Source of the DNA: Bacteroidota bacterium
GTDB taxonomy: Bacteria > Bacteroidota > Bacteroidia > Bacteroidales > SKPS01
Reading direction: 5' to 3'
Length of the DNA stretch: 64,000 nt
NCBI GenBank assembly: GCA_022709695.1
Contig: JAKLII010000001.1
Span: 522,881 to 586,880 of the forward strand
In this document: positions 61,033-64,000 of the stretch, piece after piece
Position numbering within the stretch: the stretch's first letter is position 1
Layout of the letters: every line of letters begins with the position of its first letter
Made by a program: the position numbers and the translations under genes
Notes under the pieces: generated by a model
The model's input: only the letters and a program-made list of their open reading frames with translations
What the model was told of the DNA's origin: nothing
Databases searched by the model: none

Positions 61033-64000
61033 TTAGTTTGTTGCCAAGTCGTTTATTCTGTAATAAGTTTCAGTGTCAATATCACGTAGCGAATTCATCG
61101 TTAACCAAATTTCTTCAAACGGATTCACATCAGTTGATGCCTTTTTTAAAAGAGTTGAGTAAGTCAAATTGTTGATTCGGGTTTTCTTTACTGTCCAACT
61201 CTTAATCAAATCATCAAGCAAAGTGTTCAAGTAATCGCTGTTGCCAAACCTCCTTGCTATGTATTCTTTGAAACCATCAGCCATTTCAGGTATGAAATGT
61301 TTTGCTTCTGAATTTTTAGTCAATCCCGAAACACTGTTTCGCATGAACGCAATAAAAATTGTTGTTAGCATTTTGCGAATTGTGTTTTCAGTAAAGGGAG
61401 TTACACTCAAAGGCTCAACAAATTTGTAATACGCTTGATGAAAAGAATTGAAATTCTCAAAGTACGATTTGTCTCTTGCCTGATTGGGATTAAACAAAGT
61501 GAAAACAATTCCGTCATGTCGTCTGCCTACACGGCTACTCGCCTGTATGTATTCGGCAATGTTTCTTGGCATTCCGTTCACCAACATCACATTCAATCTG
61601 CTTACATCAATACCAACTGAAATCATGTTTGATGCCAACACTAAATCCAAACCATCTTTCACATATTCGTTTTCCTTTTCAGAAGTTTCAGTTGCAAATA
61701 CATCTTCCAATCTTTTCAAAGTTGCCTTGATATTGTTGCTTTCAATTCGGCTTGTGAGTTCAAGCGAACGGCTGTCAATATCTCTAATCAGATAACGAAG
61801 AACAGAGTTATTGCCAAAGTTTCGGTAAAATAAAACATTGGTGTTGATTTGAATTTCATCATTTGTCTTGTTGTAAATTTTTCCTACATCTTTCAATGAG
61901 TTATAGTAAGAAACAATTGTCCAATACAAATCCAAAGTTGACAATTCATTTTCGTTGTAAAGTTTGATTCGTGTGTAAAGCAAGTAAGGTAGAATCCAAA
62001 GTTGGGTGTTGATTCCTGTTTTTCCTGTTGGCAAAAAACCAACATACTTTCTCTTGCTGACAGTTTCTTTGGCAAAGAAACTGTCGCTGTATGAAATTCC
62101 TGAAGGTGGGAAAATATTTACTTGCTTTCCTGCATACAGTTCACTGATTTGATGTGAAGTGTTTCGTGTTGTTGCTGTGGATGAGATAATCTTTGGGCTA
62201 CGGGTTCCTTTAGTGCACAAATAATCTACAACACTTTCAAAGATGCCGACTATTGAACCTAATGGCCCACTAATCAAGTGTAACTCGTCTTGAATTATCA
62301 AATCGGGTGAGAGAGCATCAGAAAACGAATTGAAAAATTTATGTGTCTCCCCTTCTTTCTGTGAAGCAAGAATTGCAAACTTGTCCACTGTTGCAAAAAG
62401 AAGTGTTGGTGGTTGCTTGTAAAGCATCTCATCAACTACCTGTATGGGCAACCTGCTTGTATGAAACGCACACTCATTATTTACACACTTGAAATAAAAA
62501 TATCCATTTGTGCCCGATTGGCATTCGTAGCCATGCCCTTTTGCCCATTCTGCCGAACCTGTCTTTGGCGTTAACTTAATTCCGCACCAAGGACATGCGG
62601 TCAGTTGTAATCTGCTTGTATGTTGATCTGCATTTTCCCAATTTCCTCCAAATGCTCTCTGAACAATTTCATCAGCATCTTTGATATTGTTTGGCGATGC
62701 ACTTTCTCCAACCCAAAGTCCTATTGAAATTTTTTCTTTATGTAATACATCTTCAAAATTTCTCCGCAAAAATTCTAATGCTAAAATCAACCGTGATGCT
62801 CTTTCAAATTGCTGTGACGTCAGCAAACGCAAAGTGTAACGCATCAGAATACTTGTTCCCTTTGAAGCTTCAGAATTGTTACTAAATCGTCTCCATAGAA
62901 TTGTAAATGCTCCAACTGCTAAGTATGCTTCTGTTTTTCCTCCACCTGTAGGGAACCAAATCAGGTCAACAATTTTATTTCTGTCGTCTGAATTTTCATC
63001 AATTATTCCTTCAATGCTTAAAAGAAGAAATGCTAACTGAAAAGGTCTGTACCGTGGTGGCTCAGGCTTTTCAGGATTGATAAATTCCCAGTCGTTGTAA
63101 TCTTCAAAAAACTTTAGTGAATTGTATTCTGCCTTCTCAACTTCATCAATGAAGTGTCGTTCCTTGTTTCCAAATCGCCTGTCATTGCTTATTATCATTT
63201 GAATAAACATTGCTGTATTCGCTAACTGAAAACAACGAAAAGTATTTCCGATTTTGTCTTTTTCTAATATCTCAATACCTCGGATTAACCGCTTGTGATT
63301 TTCTTCTTGTCTGCCAATAAGTTTGTCTGCAATTCTCTTTTCCTCATCTTTAAAATCATTTGCAGAAATTTGTTGTGCTGCAATCCATTTTTCATATAGA
63401 GAAACAAAGAGCTTTATACTTTTGATGATTCCCTTCTTGTCGTCATTGAAATGAGAAAGTTGTTTTACTTCCAAACACTTATTCAAAGCATCAAAGTCAT
63501 TCGGAAAATCTACTTTCGAAAAATCATTCTTCATTCCGTAAACAATACTTTCAGGCATAAAAGCTGTTTGAATTGACTTCGGTTTGGGTGAATCGTTCCA
63601 TTGCACAGAACAATTGTGACCAACTCCATAACTCTTGATGGCTCGGTAGATGAAATTGATTTCGTTTTGCTCCTCGTCAAACGGATGTAATTCAGATTGT
63701 GACTTGAATGGTTTGAGAGAAATGTTTTCAACTGAAATGCTCGTTTGGAATAAACACTTGCGATTCAAATTTTCATTTGAGTTGCTGTATTTATTTGAAG
63801 GGTGATTTGAGCTGTTGAGCAATAATATTTTCACATAGGTGTTGCCCCTGTATTCGTAAGTCTTTACCATATATCCAACTGAAATAACCTGACTGCCATA
63901 TTCTTTGCGAAATATTTCCTTTGGCTCCTTTGTATTCTTTATCTCAACTTCTTCGGGAATTTCGTGATTCTCTCGTTTCCAAATTCTGCCTAAAAGTTTT
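61033..64000 (-). CDS. drmA: DISARM helicase DrmA, 5' end beyond the window
   Basis: The frame is open to the window edge: upstream of the ATG at 63870 it reads in-frame ...EIPEEVEIKN...FRKEYGSQVISVGY, so that ATG is internal and the N-terminus is missing. Helicase motifs are IWFPTGGGKTEAYL (Walker A, about 62.95 kb), QDELHLISGPLG (DELH box, about 62.29 kb), SSTATTR, and QASSRVGR (motif VI, about 61.54 kb). A zinc-like CPWCG lies between the first two. DrmA is an SF2 helicase that with DrmB restrains incoming DNA in DISARM. The methyltransferase and other partners should be to the right, outside this window. Confidence 0.88.
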   Translation of the reverse strand, partial: KLLGRIWKRENHEIPEEVEIKNTKEPKEIFRKEYGSQVISVGYMVKTYEYRGNTYVKILLLNSSNHPSNKYSNSNENLNRKCLFQTSISVENISLKPFKSQSELHPFDEEQNEINFIYRAIKSYGVGHNCSVQWNDSPKPKSIQTAFMPESIVYGMKNDFSKVDFPNDFDALNKCLEVKQLSHFNDDKKGIIKSIKLFVSLYEKWIAAQQISANDFKDEEKRIADKLIGRQEENHKRLIRGIEILEKDKIGNTFRCFQLANTAMFIQMIISNDRRFGNKERHFIDEVEKAEYNSLKFFEDYNDWEFINPEKPEPPRYRPFQLAFLLLSIEGIIDENSDDRNKIVDLIWFPTGGGKTEAYLAVGAFTILWRRFSNNSEASKGTSILMRYTLRLLTSQQFERASRLILALEFLRRNFEDVLHKEKISIGLWVGESASPNNIKDADEIVQRAFGGNWENADQHTSRLQLTACPWCGIKLTPKTGSAEWAKGHGYECQSGTNGYFYFKCVNNECAFHTSRLPIQVVDEMLYKQPPTLLFATVDKFAILASQKEGETHKFFNSFSDALSPDLIIQDELHLISGPLGSIVGIFESVVDYLCTKGTRSPKIISSTATTRNTSHQISELYAGKQVNIFPPSGISYSDSFFAKETVSKRKYVGFLPTGKTGINTQLWILPYLLYTRIKLYNENELSTLDLYWTIVSYYNSLKDVGKIYNKTNDEIQINTNVLFYRNFGNNSVLRYLIRDIDSRSLELTSRIESNNIKATLKRLEDVFATETSEKENEYVKDGLDLVLASNMISVGIDVSRLNVMLVNGMPRNIAEYIQASSRVGRRHDGIVFTLFNPNQARDKSYFENFNSFHQAYYKFVEPLSVTPFTENTIRKMLTTIFIAFMRNSVSGLTKNSEAKHFIPEMADGFKEYIARRFGNSDYLNTLLDDLIKSWTVKKTRINNLTYSTLLKKASTDVNPFEEIWLTMNSLRDIDTETYYRINDLATN

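Overview
The window looks like a chromosomal segment of an anaerobic member of the Bacteroidota, probably Bacteroidales-like. Supporting signs are many TAnnTTTG -7 promoter elements, three proteins with Por/type IX secretion (T9SS) C-terminal sorting domains, TonB-dependent receptors with carboxypeptidase-regulatory-like N-termini, a stand-alone domain resembling the tail of Bacteroidota hexosaminidases, and an anaerobic metabolism set (HydE for [FeFe]-hydrogenase maturation, indolepyruvate:ferredoxin oxidoreductase IorAB). The exact lineage is inference.

Region 1 (1-32.8 kb) is ordinary, fairly GC-rich chromosome. It holds a thiolase C-terminus, a lipoprotein, a glycosyltransferase overlapping miaA, a DUF748/AsmA-like protein, two TonB-dependent receptor clusters, a PKD-domain T9SS cargo, cinA, a tandem Usp, a nucleoside phosphorylase, a SirB1-like protein, rpmB, hydE, an ACP phosphodiesterase and iorAB. 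Between 6.6 and 11 kb a more AT-rich patch carries a SIMPL protein, a small membrane protein, a DUF3795 protein, a methyltransferase and a class D beta-lactamase; three of these genes share a repeated promoter/leader. An 88-bp hairpin-forming element occurs twice complete and once truncated (8.05, 14.44, 22.42 kb).

Region 2 (32.8-33.7 kb) is the most unusual sequence. A consensus promoter is followed by seven tandem 84/85-bp units derived from the 5' three quarters of tRNA-Pro, and then by one intact tRNA-Pro(UGG) and a terminator. The degenerate units look remodelled into serial local hairpins, and a compensatory base-pair change separates two classes of unit. About 150 bp further on there is a second, degenerate copy of the tRNA 3' end. 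It coincides with a change in composition and gene content, so it may mark the edge of a genomic island.

Region 3 (33.8-64 kb) is an AT-richer accessory island. It contains an AAA+ ATPase/WYL regulator operon with a candidate operator, a DUF2130 nuclease-like protein, two secreted propeller-type T9SS proteins, a PD-(D/E)XK nuclease, an EEP-family phosphoesterase, a second nuclease-like protein, a thioredoxin-WD40-like fusion, a membrane-anchored TIR protein, a serine recombinase, a PAD-type deiminase, DUF6508, DUF2971 and TPR proteins, and the drmA-drmB core of a DISARM-type antiphage system running off the right edge. Three decayed copies of the recombinase 3' end, two of them joined to decayed pieces of the DUF2130 gene, lie at the boundaries between gene groups. 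This suggests the island grew by repeated insertion or duplication of a recombinase-associated module.
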